Shown piece after piece: positions 1 to 7,095 of a stretch of DNA of 9,544 nucleotides. Made by a program: the position numbers and the translations under genes. The stretch is from Candidatus Methylomirabilota bacterium (GTDB lineage Bacteria; Methylomirabilota; Methylomirabilia; Methylomirabilales; CSP1-5), in the NCBI GenBank assembly GCA_023249165.1, contig JAHFDE010000045.1, forward strand, positions 1-9,544. Reading direction: 5' to 3'. Within the stretch, counting starts at the first letter, position 1. Every line of letters starts with the position of its first letter. The notes beneath the pieces are model-generated. The model was not told where the DNA came from. It searched no databases and saw only the letters and a list, made by a program, of their open reading frames with translations.

Positions 1-750
1 AGCTTGAACTTCGTAGGCCTGAAGAACTTTGCGGGCATAATCGGGACCGCGGCCTTTAAGACGTCCCTGAAGAACACCTTCATCTTTGCCCTCGTCTCTC
101 AGATTCTTGTCCTGGTCCTGGCCAAGATACTCGCGCTCGCCCTCTACAAGGATTTCCGGGGAAAGTGGCTCGTCCGATTCCTGATCCTGCTCCCGTGGGT
201 CGCCCCGATCTCCCTAGGAACCATCGGCTGGCTGTGGATCCTGGATTCAATCTACAGTGTGATCAACTGGACCCTCCAGGCCATGGGCCTGATCTCGCCC
301 GACAATTGGCCCATGTGGTTGGGGATCCCGCGCCTGGCCATGGGCTCCGTCATCACCGTCCACGTCTGGCGGCTGCTCCCGCTGGCGACGGTGATTCTCT
401 TGGCCGGGTTGAGCTCGATCCCCCAGGACATCCACGACGCGGCCGCGGTGGACGGCGCCGGTTTCTGGCGGCATCTCTTTCAGATCACTGTACCTTTGCT
501 CCTCCCCATCATGACCGTCGCCGTCCTCTTCGGGGCGGTCTTCACCTTCACCGACATGATTGTGATCTACGTGCTGACGCGTGGCGGGCCGTACGACACC
601 ACGCAGGTCCTGGCAAGCCTCGCTTTCTTCACGGGGATTCAGGGGGGAGATCTCGCCGAAGGTGCAGCCATTGCGCTGTTCCTGTTCCCGCTGCTCTTGG
701 CCGCGGCCGTCGTGTTTCTCCGGATCGCCCGCCGGGCGGAGGTGACCTGA
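1..750 (+). CDS. ABC sugar transporter permease, MalF/UgpA type (5' partial)
   Basis: Inner-membrane permease subunit of a binding-protein-dependent ABC importer, probably for a carbohydrate. The reading frame is open from base 1, and the visible N-terminus begins at the 'NFVGLKNF' segment that normally lies some tens of residues inside MalF/UgpA-type permeases. The true start is therefore upstream and the TTG at base 4 should not be taken as the start. The roughly 249 visible residues hold several strongly hydrophobic membrane spans. The cytoplasmic EAA loop that docks on the ATPase is clear (DAAAVDGAGFWRHLF...VPLLLP, about residues 145-170). The stop at 748-750 is one base before the ATG of the next permease, so the two are translationally linked and should form a heterodimer. 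The ATPase and solute-binding protein are not in the window. The substrate cannot be told from the permease alone; the adjacent aldehyde dehydrogenase hints at a sugar or sugar acid. Confidence 0.93.
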   Translation, partial: SLNFVGLKNFAGIIGTAAFKTSLKNTFIFALVSQILVLVLAKILALALYKDFRGKWLVRFLILLPWVAPISLGTIGWLWILDSIYSVINWTLQAMGLISPDNWPMWLGIPRLAMGSVITVHVWRLLPLATVILLAGLSSIPQDIHDAAAVDGAGFWRHLFQITVPLLLPIMTVAVLFGAVFTFTDMIVIYVLTRGGPYDTTQVLASLAFFTGIQGGDLAEGAAIALFLFPLLLAAAVVFLRIARRAEVT

Positions 751-751
751 G

Positions 752-1603
752 ATGACCCCTGTACAGAAGGCAAAGCGACTCGGGGCCAGCGGCGTTCACA
801 TCGCCACAGTGTTAGCGTTCACCCTCTTCACCGCCTTCCCCTTTTACTGGATGCTCATCACCACCTTCAAGCAGACCTCTGACCTCATGAAGCGGGAGAA
901 CAACCCCTTCCTTTTTAACCAGCCGCCAACCCTGGAGCACTTGAGGGTCCTGTTCACCGACACCCTGTACGGGCGCTGGCTTTGGAATACCGCCTGGGTC
1001 GGAGTGATCGTGGTGATCATCACCCTGCTCCTGGCGGTCCCGGCCGGATACGCCCTAGCCAGACTGACGGGGCGGTGGGGAGAGCAGCTCGGCATCGGCA
1101 TCTTCCTGACATATCTGGTCCCCCCGACCTTGCTGTTCATCCCCCTGTCGCGGGTGATCGCCGACCTAGGCCTGCAGGACTCGCTCTGGTCACTCGTCCT
1201 GGTCTATCCGAGCTTTACGATCCCCTTCTGCACGTGGCTGCTGATGGGGTTCTTCAAGGCCATCCCTCCCGACCTCGAGGAGGCGGCGATGATCGACGGC
1301 TGCAGCCGGCTCGGGGCGTTCGTGAAGGTCGTGATCCCCATCTCCGTCGCCGGCATCCTCACGGTCGTCATCTTCACCTTCACCCTGGTGACGCAGGAAT
1401 TCGTCTACGCCCTTACTTTCATCACGCCGGCATCTCAGTACACGGTCAGTGTGGGGGTGCCGACCTTCCTCGTCCACGGTGACGTCTATTTCTGGGGTTC
1501 ACTCATGGCCGGCTGCTTTATCGCCAGCGTCCCCATCGCCATCCTCTATAATTTCTTCGTCGATCGGTTCATCGCCGGCTTCACCGTCGGAGCAGTCAAG
1601 TAA
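752..1603 (+). CDS. ABC sugar transporter permease, MalG/UgpE type
   Basis: Second membrane subunit of the same importer, 283 residues, the usual length for the MalG/UgpE group. It has an N-terminal membrane span (about residues 14-35) followed by the short 'FPFYWMLITTFK' stretch typical of MalG-type proteins. Further hydrophobic spans follow, and the EAA loop reads EEAAMIDGCSRLGAFVKVVIPI (about residues 176-197). The ATG at 752 lies one base after the upstream permease stop. A GGAGG-like stretch at the end of that gene (739-743) can serve as its ribosome binding site, a normal arrangement for paired permeases. The protein appears complete, with no broken motif. Family and role are secure; the transported substrate is not, with maltose/trehalose, glycerol-3-phosphate or sugar-acid-type substrates all possible. 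Confidence 0.94.
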   Translation: MTPVQKAKRLGASGVHIATVLAFTLFTAFPFYWMLITTFKQTSDLMKRENNPFLFNQPPTLEHLRVLFTDTLYGRWLWNTAWVGVIVVIITLLLAVPAGYALARLTGRWGEQLGIGIFLTYLVPPTLLFIPLSRVIADLGLQDSLWSLVLVYPSFTIPFCTWLLMGFFKAIPPDLEEAAMIDGCSRLGAFVKVVIPISVAGILTVVIFTFTLVTQEFVYALTFITPASQYTVSVGVPTFLVHGDVYFWGSLMAGCFIASVPIAILYNFFVDRFIAGFTVGAVK

Positions 1604-1648
1604 TGCGAGGAGGGTGAGAGAAACGAGACACGGGCCCAAGGAAGCGGG

Positions 1649-3121
1649 ATGAGGGTGAAGGAGAGTCCCATGGGAGAGAAGACGATCCAGTGCGGTAATC
1701 TCATCGGAGGCAAGTGGGAGCAGCGTGGGGCGACCGGCATCACGCGGCGCAATCCCGCCAACGTCCGCGATGTGGTGGCCACCGCGCCGGACTCCTCGGC
1801 CGAGGATGCCCGTCGGGCCATCGAGGCCGCGGCGGAAGCATTCCAGCGCTGGCGTCGGATGATCCCCCCCGAGCGAGGCAAGATCGTGCTCCGGGCGGCT
1901 CAGCTCCTCGAATCGCGGCTGGAGGAGGTCGCCCAGCTTCTCACCCGGGAAGAGGGGAAGATCGTTAGTGATTCCAGGGGCGAGGTTAAGCGCGGCATCG
2001 ACATCATGGAGTATGCCGCGGGCATGGGGCGCCGGTTGGGCGGGCAGACCTTTCCGACCGAAACCCCCAACGTCTTTTGTTTCACCACCCGGCAGCCAAT
2101 CGGGCCGGTCGCCGCCATCAGCCCGTGGAATTTCCCCGTGGCCATCCCCTGCTGGAAGATCGCGCCGGCCCTGGTCTGCGGGAACACCGTGGTCTGCAAG
2201 CCCTCACCCCTGACGCCCGCCACAGCGACTCGGGTGGTCGAGATCTTTGAAGAGGCGGGGCTCCCTCCGGGGGTGTTGAACCTGGTGCATGGCGGGGCCC
2301 AGGCCGGCAGTGAACTGATCAACCACCCGCTGATCCGCGGGATCTCTTTTACCGGCTCGACCAAGGTAGGCATGGCCATCCACATGGCCGCGGCCCGACG
2401 TCTCGCCAAGGTCCAGTTGGAGATGGGGGGAAAGAACCCGCAGATCATCCTCAGGGACGCCGACCTGAAGAATGCCATTGACTGCCTCGTCCCGGCCGCC
2501 TTTGGCTCGACAGGCCAGCGGTGCTCTGCCACGAGCCGGGCCATCGTGGAGCGCCCGGTGTCCAAGGACGTCATGGCGCTCTTGCTGGAGAAAACAAAGA
2601 TGATCCGCGTCGGGCCGGGGGATCGCCCTGAGGTCACAATGGGGCCGCTGGTGGACGAGACCCGCCTGCGCGACGTCAAAAGCTTTGTGGACCGCGCCCG
2701 CGCGGAGGGAGCGAAGGTGGTCATCGGGGGGTCCGAGCCCGAGGGTTTGCGGGACGGATACTTCTACGCGCCGACGGTCGTCGCCAACGTGCGGCCCGAG
2801 CACGAGATTGCCCGGGAAGAGGTCTTCGGTCCCGTCCTGAGCGTCATCGAAGTCGACGACCTGGAGGAGGCTCTCGGGGTGGCCAATGCGGTGGAGTACG
2901 GGTTGTGCGCTTCGATCTTCACCCGGGACATCGGCCGGGCCTTTGCCTTCATCGACAGGATCGAGGCCGGGATGATCCATGTGAACCGCCCCGGCCTCGG
3001 GGGCTTCTCTCACATGCCGTTCGGGGGCTTCAAGCATTCGAGCTTCGGCGCCCGCGAGGTGGGCGACGACACCATCAACTTCTATACCGACATCAAGAGC
3101 GTCTACATCCAGGAGACCTAA
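1649..3121 (+). CDS. NAD(P)+-dependent aldehyde dehydrogenase, probable 2-oxoglutarate semialdehyde dehydrogenase type
   Basis: Oxidises an aldehyde to the carboxylic acid with NAD(P)+ in the cytoplasm. Numbering from the ATG at 1649 (490 residues), the family signatures are intact: SPWNFP with the catalytic-site Asn, the cofactor Lys in VCKPSP, FTGS in the nucleotide fold, general base Glu258 in LEMGGKNP, and nucleophile Cys292 in GSTGQRCSATSR. The stretches TTRQPIGPVAAISPWNFPVA, GLPPGVLNLV and the C-terminal MPFGGFKHSSFG remind me of alpha-ketoglutaric semialdehyde (2,5-dioxovalerate) dehydrogenases such as Bacillus YcbD. That enzyme ends non-phosphorylative pentose and hexarate catabolism; this substrate call is inference. 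An alternative start at 1670 (MGEKTIQ..., 483 residues) has AAGGAG six bases upstream and fits the usual family N-terminus slightly better. It lies 45 bases behind the permeases and is probably in their operon. Confidence 0.93.
   Translation: MRVKESPMGEKTIQCGNLIGGKWEQRGATGITRRNPANVRDVVATAPDSSAEDARRAIEAAAEAFQRWRRMIPPERGKIVLRAAQLLESRLEEVAQLLTREEGKIVSDSRGEVKRGIDIMEYAAGMGRRLGGQTFPTETPNVFCFTTRQPIGPVAAISPWNFPVAIPCWKIAPALVCGNTVVCKPSPLTPATATRVVEIFEEAGLPPGVLNLVHGGAQAGSELINHPLIRGISFTGSTKVGMAIHMAAARRLAKVQLEMGGKNPQIILRDADLKNAIDCLVPAAFGSTGQRCSATSRAIVERPVSKDVMALLLEKTKMIRVGPGDRPEVTMGPLVDETRLRDVKSFVDRARAEGAKVVIGGSEPEGLRDGYFYAPTVVANVRPEHEIAREEVFGPVLSVIEVDDLEEALGVANAVEYGLCASIFTRDIGRAFAFIDRIEAGMIHVNRPGLGGFSHMPFGGFKHSSFGAREVGDDTINFYTDIKSVYIQET
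1658..1663 (+). promoter_or_regulatory. Ribosome binding site favouring the internal ALDH start at 1670
   Basis: AAGGAG ends six bases before the ATG at 1670. The upstream ATG at 1649 also has an AAGGA (1638-1642) at workable spacing, so both starts are possible. The proteins differ by only seven residues (MRVKESP), which lie outside the conserved ALDH fold. Confidence 0.5.
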
Positions 3122-3144
3122 GGCCGGGCATAACCCTTCCGATC

Positions 3145-3160
3145 CCCGCCCCCGGGCGGG
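3145..3160 (+). other. GC-rich hairpin downstream of the ALDH gene
   Basis: CCCGCC (3145-3150) pairs with GGCGGG (3155-3160) around a four-base loop, 24 bases after the ALDH stop. No run of T follows on either strand, so it is not a standard intrinsic terminator. It may protect the 3' end of the operon message or assist Rho-dependent ending. The rest of the 171-base gap holds the polX promoter candidate and nothing else I can recognise. Confidence 0.4.
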
Positions 3161-3226
3161 AAGCCCGATGGTGAATCCTCCCTGCTGTGTTCCGCTGCTA
3201 AGCGATCCCCGCTTCTTCACACTTTC

Positions 3227-3255
3227 TTGTACCCATCTGCCGGTGACGCCATAAT
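3227..3255 (+). promoter_or_regulatory. Candidate sigma70-like promoter for polX
   Basis: TTGTAC (3227-3232) and CATAAT (3250-3255) are separated by 17 bases. The -10 matches the consensus at five of six positions, the -35 only at TTG. Transcription would start near 3262, giving a leader of about 30 bases that contains GAGGG five bases or so before the polX ATG. This would make polX independent of the sugar operon. Confidence 0.5.
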
Positions 3256-3292
3256 AGGGTCGTAGAGGGATTTCTCTTCATGTGAGGGCAGG

Positions 3293-5008
3293 ATGGACAA
3301 CCGGGAAGTCGCACGCATCTTGAACGCCATGGCCGACATGCTCGAAATCAAGGGTGACAATCCGTTCCGGATCCGGGCGTACCGGCGGGCCGCGCAAAAC
3401 ATCGAGGGACTGGCCGAAGACGTGGAAAGTCTCATCGCCCGAGAAACGCTCGAAGAGATCCCGGGAATCGGTAAGGATCTGGCGGCCAAGATCCACGAGA
3501 TCGCTACCACCGGCACGTTCCAGGAATACGAAAAGCTCAAGGCACAGGTTCCTTCGGGGGTGGTTGAGCTCCTCACGATCCCGGGGGTAGGCCCCAAGAC
3601 TGCGCAGCTCTTCTATAAGAGGAAGGGGATCGACAGCGTCGCGAGACTCGAGGCGGCCGCCCGCGCCGGTGAACTTCGGGGCCTTCCTGGGATCAAGGCC
3701 AAGACCGAGGAGAATATCCTTCGGGGCATTGAGATGCTCAAACGCGCCTCGGGGCGCATGCCGCTCGGTCTCGCCCTCCCCCTGGCCCAGGAGATCACCA
3801 CCCGCCTCCGGCAGGTCAAGGGAGTGACGCGGATCGAATGCGCGGGGAGCGTCAGACGGATGAAGGAGACTGTCGGAGATATCGACATCCTGGCCGTCTC
3901 GGCCGCTCCGGGCAAGGTCATGGACGCCTTCATCGCCCTCCCCCTGGTTCGCGAGGTGCTCGCCCATGGGGAGACGAAGTCGAGTGTGATGACCCGGCAG
4001 GGCATCCAGGTGGATGTCCTGGTGGTCGATCCCAAGGCCTTTGGGGCGGCCTGGCTGTACTTCACCGGCTCCAAGGCCCACAATATCCACCTGCGGGACA
4101 TGGCAAAGAAGAAGGGGTTGAAGATCAGTGAGTACGGAGTCTTTGCGGAGCGGACCGGCAAGCGGATCGCCGGCAAAGAAGAGGAAGAGATCTATGGGAC
4201 CCTCGGCCTCCCGTACATCGCCCCGGAGCTCCGCGAGGACACGGGCGAGATCGAGGCGGCGCTCACGGGGCAACTGCCGGACCTGATCACGGCGGACGAT
4301 ATCCGGGGGGATCTCCATGTCCACAGCACATGGAGCGATGGGGCCCATACCATCAAAGAGGTGGTGGAAGCCGCCCGGAGGCGAGGCTATCGCTACATCG
4401 CCATTACGGATCACTCGAAGGGCTTAGGGATTGTCCGCGGCCTCGCAGCGGAGGACCTGACAAGGCAACGGGAAGAGATCGACCGGCTGAATCAGGGCCT
4501 CAGGGACTTTCGGATTCTCGCCGGCATCGAGGTGAATATCCGGGCCGACGGGACCCTGGATCTCCCAGATGGCGTCTTGGCGAAACTGGACTGTGTAATC
4601 GCCTCGGTCCATTCCGCCTTCCGCCAGGACCAACAGACGATGACCGAGCGGATCGTGCGCGCCGTCGGTAACCCGCATGTGCATGTGCTCGGCCATCCCA
4701 CCGGCAGGCTCCTGGGTGAGCGCGAGCCCTACGACCTCGATTTCGATCGGCTACTCGAAGCCGCCCGCGCGAACGGGGTGGCCATGGAGATCAATGCATC
4801 CCCCTACCGGCTGGACCTGAACGACGCCCATGCGCGCCTGGCAAAGGAGGCCGGTGTCCCCCTCGTCATCAACACCGACACCCACACCCTCGCAGAGTTC
4901 GATCACATCCATCTCGGCGTCGCCACCGCCCGCCGTGCCTGGATCGAGAAAAAAGACGTCCTGAACACCCTCCCGCTGAAACAGCTCCTGAAGCGGCTCG
5001 CCCGCTGA
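3293..5008 (+). CDS. polX: DNA polymerase X family protein with C-terminal PHP domain
   Basis: Family X DNA polymerase with a PHP phosphoesterase domain, 571 residues, the normal length for bacterial PolX. Known members fill short gaps in base-excision repair and carry Mn2+-dependent 3'-5' exonuclease or AP-endonuclease activity in the PHP domain. Order of parts: an N-terminal 8-kDa-like helical domain with helix-hairpin-helix motifs (EIPGIGKDLAAKI near residue 55, TIPGVGPKTAQLF near 97, GLPGIKAKTEENI near 130), the polymerase palm with GSVRRMKETVGDIDIL at 185-200 (metal-binding Asp196 and Asp198, third Asp241), then PHP motifs DLHVHS (340-345), ITDHS (Asp373, His374), GIEVNI, SVHSAF, LGHPTGR and NTDTH (527-531). 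Both active sites look intact. The ATG at 3293 has GAGGG just upstream. A decayed copy of its last 35 or so codons lies at 6063-6154. Confidence 0.96.
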   Translation: MDNREVARILNAMADMLEIKGDNPFRIRAYRRAAQNIEGLAEDVESLIARETLEEIPGIGKDLAAKIHEIATTGTFQEYEKLKAQVPSGVVELLTIPGVGPKTAQLFYKRKGIDSVARLEAAARAGELRGLPGIKAKTEENILRGIEMLKRASGRMPLGLALPLAQEITTRLRQVKGVTRIECAGSVRRMKETVGDIDILAVSAAPGKVMDAFIALPLVREVLAHGETKSSVMTRQGIQVDVLVVDPKAFGAAWLYFTGSKAHNIHLRDMAKKKGLKISEYGVFAERTGKRIAGKEEEEIYGTLGLPYIAPELREDTGEIEAALTGQLPDLITADDIRGDLHVHSTWSDGAHTIKEVVEAARRRGYRYIAITDHSKGLGIVRGLAAEDLTRQREEIDRLNQGLRDFRILAGIEVNIRADGTLDLPDGVLAKLDCVIASVHSAFRQDQQTMTERIVRAVGNPHVHVLGHPTGRLLGEREPYDLDFDRLLEAARANGVAMEINASPYRLDLNDAHARLAKEAGVPLVINTDTHTLAEFDHIHLGVATARRAWIEKKDVLNTLPLKQLLKRLAR

Positions 5009-5035
5009 ATCGCGGGGTCTGCATACCTCCTATGG

Positions 5036-6055
5036 TCAGCCCAAGGCCCAGGGTGGGAGGAGTTCGGCGGCCTTTGTACCCGCCGAGGCCGGGAAACCCA
5101 TCGCCAGGAGTTGACGATAATTCTTCTCGATGGGGTTTTGGATTCTGAGGATCTCGAGATACTCCTCGAAGGTCAGATTTCCGACCAAGACGGGTGGCAT
5201 GTCGTTGACAGGGACGGGATAGTCGCTTCCGAGAACCATCCGGTGAGGAGGAATCTTTTCCAGCACCTGCCCAACAGTGCCGACACGGCACAGCACGCAC
5301 ATCGCGGAGATATCTGCATAGAGCTTCCATTGCCCATTCCGATCCGCCTCTTGCATCATTGCTGCCAATTCATCCAGGTAGTGATACGGCTCAAAGGGGA
5401 AGAATCGTGTGGCCGCGTGCGCGACGATGACCGTCACTCCGACATCGAGGGCCAGCCTGAGTTTCCTCGGGTCGCCCAGCCGTTGATGATCCCCCTGGGG
5501 ATCCGGGACGGGGATAGCATACTCCGGCCCAGTGTGGCACAAGAGCGGCACTCCAAGCTCCGCCAACCTCTCATAGAACCAGGTGTGCCGCCGGTCGCTG
5601 GGATCAATGACTTGGGAATTGGGAATCCACTTGAAGAGGACGGCACGGGGGTCTCCTTGAAGGCATCGATTGATCTCATCCAGACCGGCTTCGTGCCCCC
5701 GATTGGGATGTACCGAGGCGCCGAAGAGGACCTTGGCATGCGTAGCCGCCAGCTCGCGGACAAGATCATTGGACACAATAAGATGACTTTTTTCCTCGAG
5801 CCTCCCCCCGTCCTCGCTGTAGATGGCATCGAGGGCCAAGAGAACCCCTTTCTTGACCGTCGTGGAGGCGTTCAGCGCGTCCAGGATATGGTCTCGAATG
5901 GTCTGGTCAAAATGCTGGGCGAGGTCGAGAGGATTAATTCCATTCGCCACCACCATATACGCGAAGGCGGGCAAACTGAGCATCGCGTTCGAGATCTTGC
6001 AGTCAGGCCGCTCCTTGGATGCAATATGGATGTGCATATCAATGATGAGGCTCAC
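5036..6055 (-). CDS. Amidohydrolase-2 family metal-dependent hydrolase
   Basis: Predicted cytoplasmic TIM-barrel hydrolase or decarboxylase of the amidohydrolase-related family (the ACMSD / TIM-barrel type), 339 residues. Likely metal ligands are visible in order: the HxH pair His8 and His10 in IIDMHIHIA, His174 in LLCHTGPE, His213 in VIVAHAATR, and Asp278 in VLGSDYPVP. No signal peptide or membrane span is seen. The start is GTG at 6055; in the minus direction GAGG (plus-strand 6063-6066) lies seven bases before it, and the product opens directly with the metal-binding strand, as usual here. It converges with polX, with 27 bases between the stops and no clear terminator. Four 60-base lines I counted near its 5' end (5761-5820 and 5881-6060) give 125 G+C of 240, lower than lines sampled in polX (37/60) and the phosphatase (42/60), so it may be a later arrival. 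Substrate unknown. Confidence 0.9.
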   Translation of the reverse strand: MSLIIDMHIHIASKERPDCKISNAMLSLPAFAYMVVANGINPLDLAQHFDQTIRDHILDALNASTTVKKGVLLALDAIYSEDGGRLEEKSHLIVSNDLVRELAATHAKVLFGASVHPNRGHEAGLDEINRCLQGDPRAVLFKWIPNSQVIDPSDRRHTWFYERLAELGVPLLCHTGPEYAIPVPDPQGDHQRLGDPRKLRLALDVGVTVIVAHAATRFFPFEPYHYLDELAAMMQEADRNGQWKLYADISAMCVLCRVGTVGQVLEKIPPHRMVLGSDYPVPVNDMPPVLVGNLTFEEYLEILRIQNPIEKNYRQLLAMGFPASAGTKAAELLPPWALG

Positions 6056-6062
6056 CCTCGTA

Positions 6063-6154
6063 CCTCGTCATCCACGCCGACGGCCTGACGAACCTGGACC
6101 GGATCCACCTCGTCGTCGCCACCACATCGTCCCTGGTTCGAGAAAGAGGTCTGG
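6063..6154 (+). pseudogene. Decayed fragment of a polX 3' end
   Basis: This gap sequence aligns with the PHP-domain end of polX beginning at 4861. The first 20 bases match at 17, bases corresponding to 4907-4927 match at 19 of 21, and a 15-base block (CCTGG.TCGAGAAA) matches at 13. Between the first two blocks six bases (two codons) are missing, and a two-base deletion further on shifts the frame. Translation gives LVIHADGLTNLDRIHLVVAT, then after the shift PWFEKEV, against LVINTDTHTLAEFDHIHLGV and AWIEKKDV in the intact protein. It has no start, no catalytic part and a shifted frame, so it cannot be functional. It lies in the same orientation as polX and overlaps the ribosome binding site of the amidohydrolase gene on the other strand. 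Confidence 0.7.
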
Positions 6155-6169
6155 CTTTTCGCGTACCCA

Positions 6170-6186
6170 CCTGGAATCGAACCCGG
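6170..6186 (-). other. tRNA T-arm-like 17-mer
   Basis: On the minus strand this reads CCGGG-TTCGATT-CCAGG: a 5-7-5 T-arm with a canonical TTCGATT loop and four of five stem pairs. I find no matching acceptor stem, anticodon arm or CCA, so it is not a tRNA gene. It could be a leftover 3' tRNA end at an integration or recombination junction, or coincidence. It lies just past the polX relic and three bases beyond the phosphatase stop codon. Confidence 0.35.
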
Positions 6187-6188
6187 CT

Positions 6189-7004
6189 TTACCGGCGCCC
6201 TGGGGGTCCGGTGTCAGAGTCCGCGAGGGCGAGGACCTGAAGCATGGCATGATGAATCAGACCGTTGGAGGCGACGATCTCTGCCCGAAAGAGATCGAGG
6301 GGTCCTCCCCTGAAATCGGTGACGGTGCCCCCCGCCTCGCTGACCAGCAGGGCCCCAGCGGCGATATCCCACGGCTTGAGCTTGAACTCCCAAAACCCGT
6401 CGAGCCGGCCGGCGGCCACATAGGCCAGGTCTATAGAAGCGACGCCAGGGCGCCGCACCGCTTGCGCCCGCACCATGAAGTCTTGAAAATGGTTCAGGTT
6501 GTTTTGGGGAGATTCTTTCACGTCATACGGAAAGCCGGTTGCCAAAAGGGCCTCGGTCATCCGGTCGGTATCCGAGACGTGAATCAGCTCTTCATTCAGC
6601 CAGGCTCCCCCTCCCCGAAGCGCGGTGAACCACTCCTCTCTGAGCGGATCGTACACGACCCCGCAGCGGATCTCGCCTCGCTGCTCCAGGGCGATGCTGA
6701 CCGAGAAGATGGGGAAGCCGTGGGCGTAGTTCGTCGTCCCGTCCAGGGGATCGACGATCCAGCGGGCTTCACCCTTCCCTGCATGGCCCTGACCCTCCTC
6801 GGAGAGAATGGTGTGGTCGGGGAACCGCCGGTGAAGAAAGTCCACGATGGCGGCCTCCGAGCGGCGGTCCACGTCGGTCACCAGATTGATCCGCCCCTTG
6901 TAGTACACCTGGGGACGGCGGCCGAACCCCTCCATCAGGATCCGGCCCGCCTCCTTCGCCGCGACCCGTGCCGCCTCACAGTGTTCCCGGTCCGCCGAGA
7001 TCAT
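6189..7004 (-). CDS. Inositol monophosphatase family phosphatase
   Basis: Mg2+-dependent sugar- or inositol-phosphate phosphatase, cytoplasmic, 271 residues from the ATG at 7004. Numbering from that Met, the metal sites are complete: Glu69/Glu70 in ILSEEG, Asp85 and Asp88 in the signature WIVDPLDGTTNY, and Asp213 in PWDIAAGALLVSEAGG. KGRINLVTDVD and VASIDLAYVAAGRLDGFWE are also typical. The frame stays open upstream to 7103, but those 33 residues are Arg/Gly-rich, unlike the family N-terminus, and overlap the divergent gene. The Met at 7004 has GAGGA six bases upstream and the right length, so I choose it. Family members act on myo-inositol 1-phosphate, fructose 1,6-bisphosphate, histidinol phosphate or 3'-phosphoadenosine 5'-phosphate; I cannot decide which. 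Transcription may continue into the amidohydrolase 133 bases downstream. Confidence 0.94.
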   Translation of the reverse strand: MISADREHCEAARVAAKEAGRILMEGFGRRPQVYYKGRINLVTDVDRRSEAAIVDFLHRRFPDHTILSEEGQGHAGKGEARWIVDPLDGTTNYAHGFPIFSVSIALEQRGEIRCGVVYDPLREEWFTALRGGGAWLNEELIHVSDTDRMTEALLATGFPYDVKESPQNNLNHFQDFMVRAQAVRRPGVASIDLAYVAAGRLDGFWEFKLKPWDIAAGALLVSEAGGTVTDFRGGPLDLFRAEIVASNGLIHHAMLQVLALADSDTGPPGRR

Positions 7005-7010
7005 GTGTCG

Positions 7011-7015
7011 TCCTC
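7011..7015 (-). promoter_or_regulatory. Ribosome binding site setting the phosphatase start at 7004
   Basis: On the minus strand GAGGA is followed by six bases (CGACAC) and the ATG at 7004-7002. This supports the 271-residue product over the longer open frame that begins at 7103. Confidence 0.65.
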
Positions 7016-7022
7016 GCCGCTG

Positions 7023-7051
7023 ACTGTACCACAGGGAGCAGGCCCCCTCAA
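7023..7051 (-). promoter_or_regulatory. Candidate sigma70-like promoter for the phosphatase gene
   Basis: On the minus strand TTGAGG (7051-7046) and TACAGT (7028-7023) are 17 bases apart, each matching consensus at four of six positions. Initiation near 7016 would give a leader of about a dozen bases that begins right at the GAGGA ribosome binding site. Confidence 0.45.
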
Positions 7052-7065
7052 GGGTCGCCCGAGGG

Positions 7066-7095
7066 TTGCCGCCGTAAGGGCCACGGTGGTATCCT
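7066..7095 (+). promoter_or_regulatory. Candidate promoter for the methyltransferase, possibly leaderless
   Basis: TTGCCG (7066-7071) and TATCCT (7090-7095) are separated by 18 bases, each matching consensus at four of six positions. Initiation about seven bases past the -10 falls on the ATG at 7102. There is no purine-rich ribosome binding site in the ten bases before that ATG, in keeping with a leaderless message. Confidence 0.4.

Noticed and set aside
3145..3160. Intrinsic terminator after the ALDH gene
   Set aside because: The hairpin is strong but no T-run follows, so it is listed only as a hairpin.
2204..3220. Minus-strand open frame opposite the aldehyde dehydrogenase
   Set aside because: Antisense shadow of a conserved enzyme; no ribosome binding site or domain.
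3278..4414. Minus-strand open frame of 378 codons opposite polX
   Set aside because: Antisense shadow of the palm and PHP coding sequence; no conserved motif.
5009..5035. Terminator between the convergent polX and amidohydrolase genes
   Set aside because: The 27 bases contain no inverted repeat or T-run that I can see.
5111..6088. Long plus-strand open frame (325 codons) opposite the amidohydrolase gene
   Set aside because: It is the antisense of a gene with complete amidohydrolase metal-binding motifs, and its own translation shows no recognisable domain; long antisense frames are common in GC-rich DNA.
6170..6240. A complete minus-strand tRNA gene
   Set aside because: Only a T-arm-like segment is present; no acceptor stem, anticodon arm or CCA end can be built around it, and the adjacent bases encode the phosphatase C-terminus.
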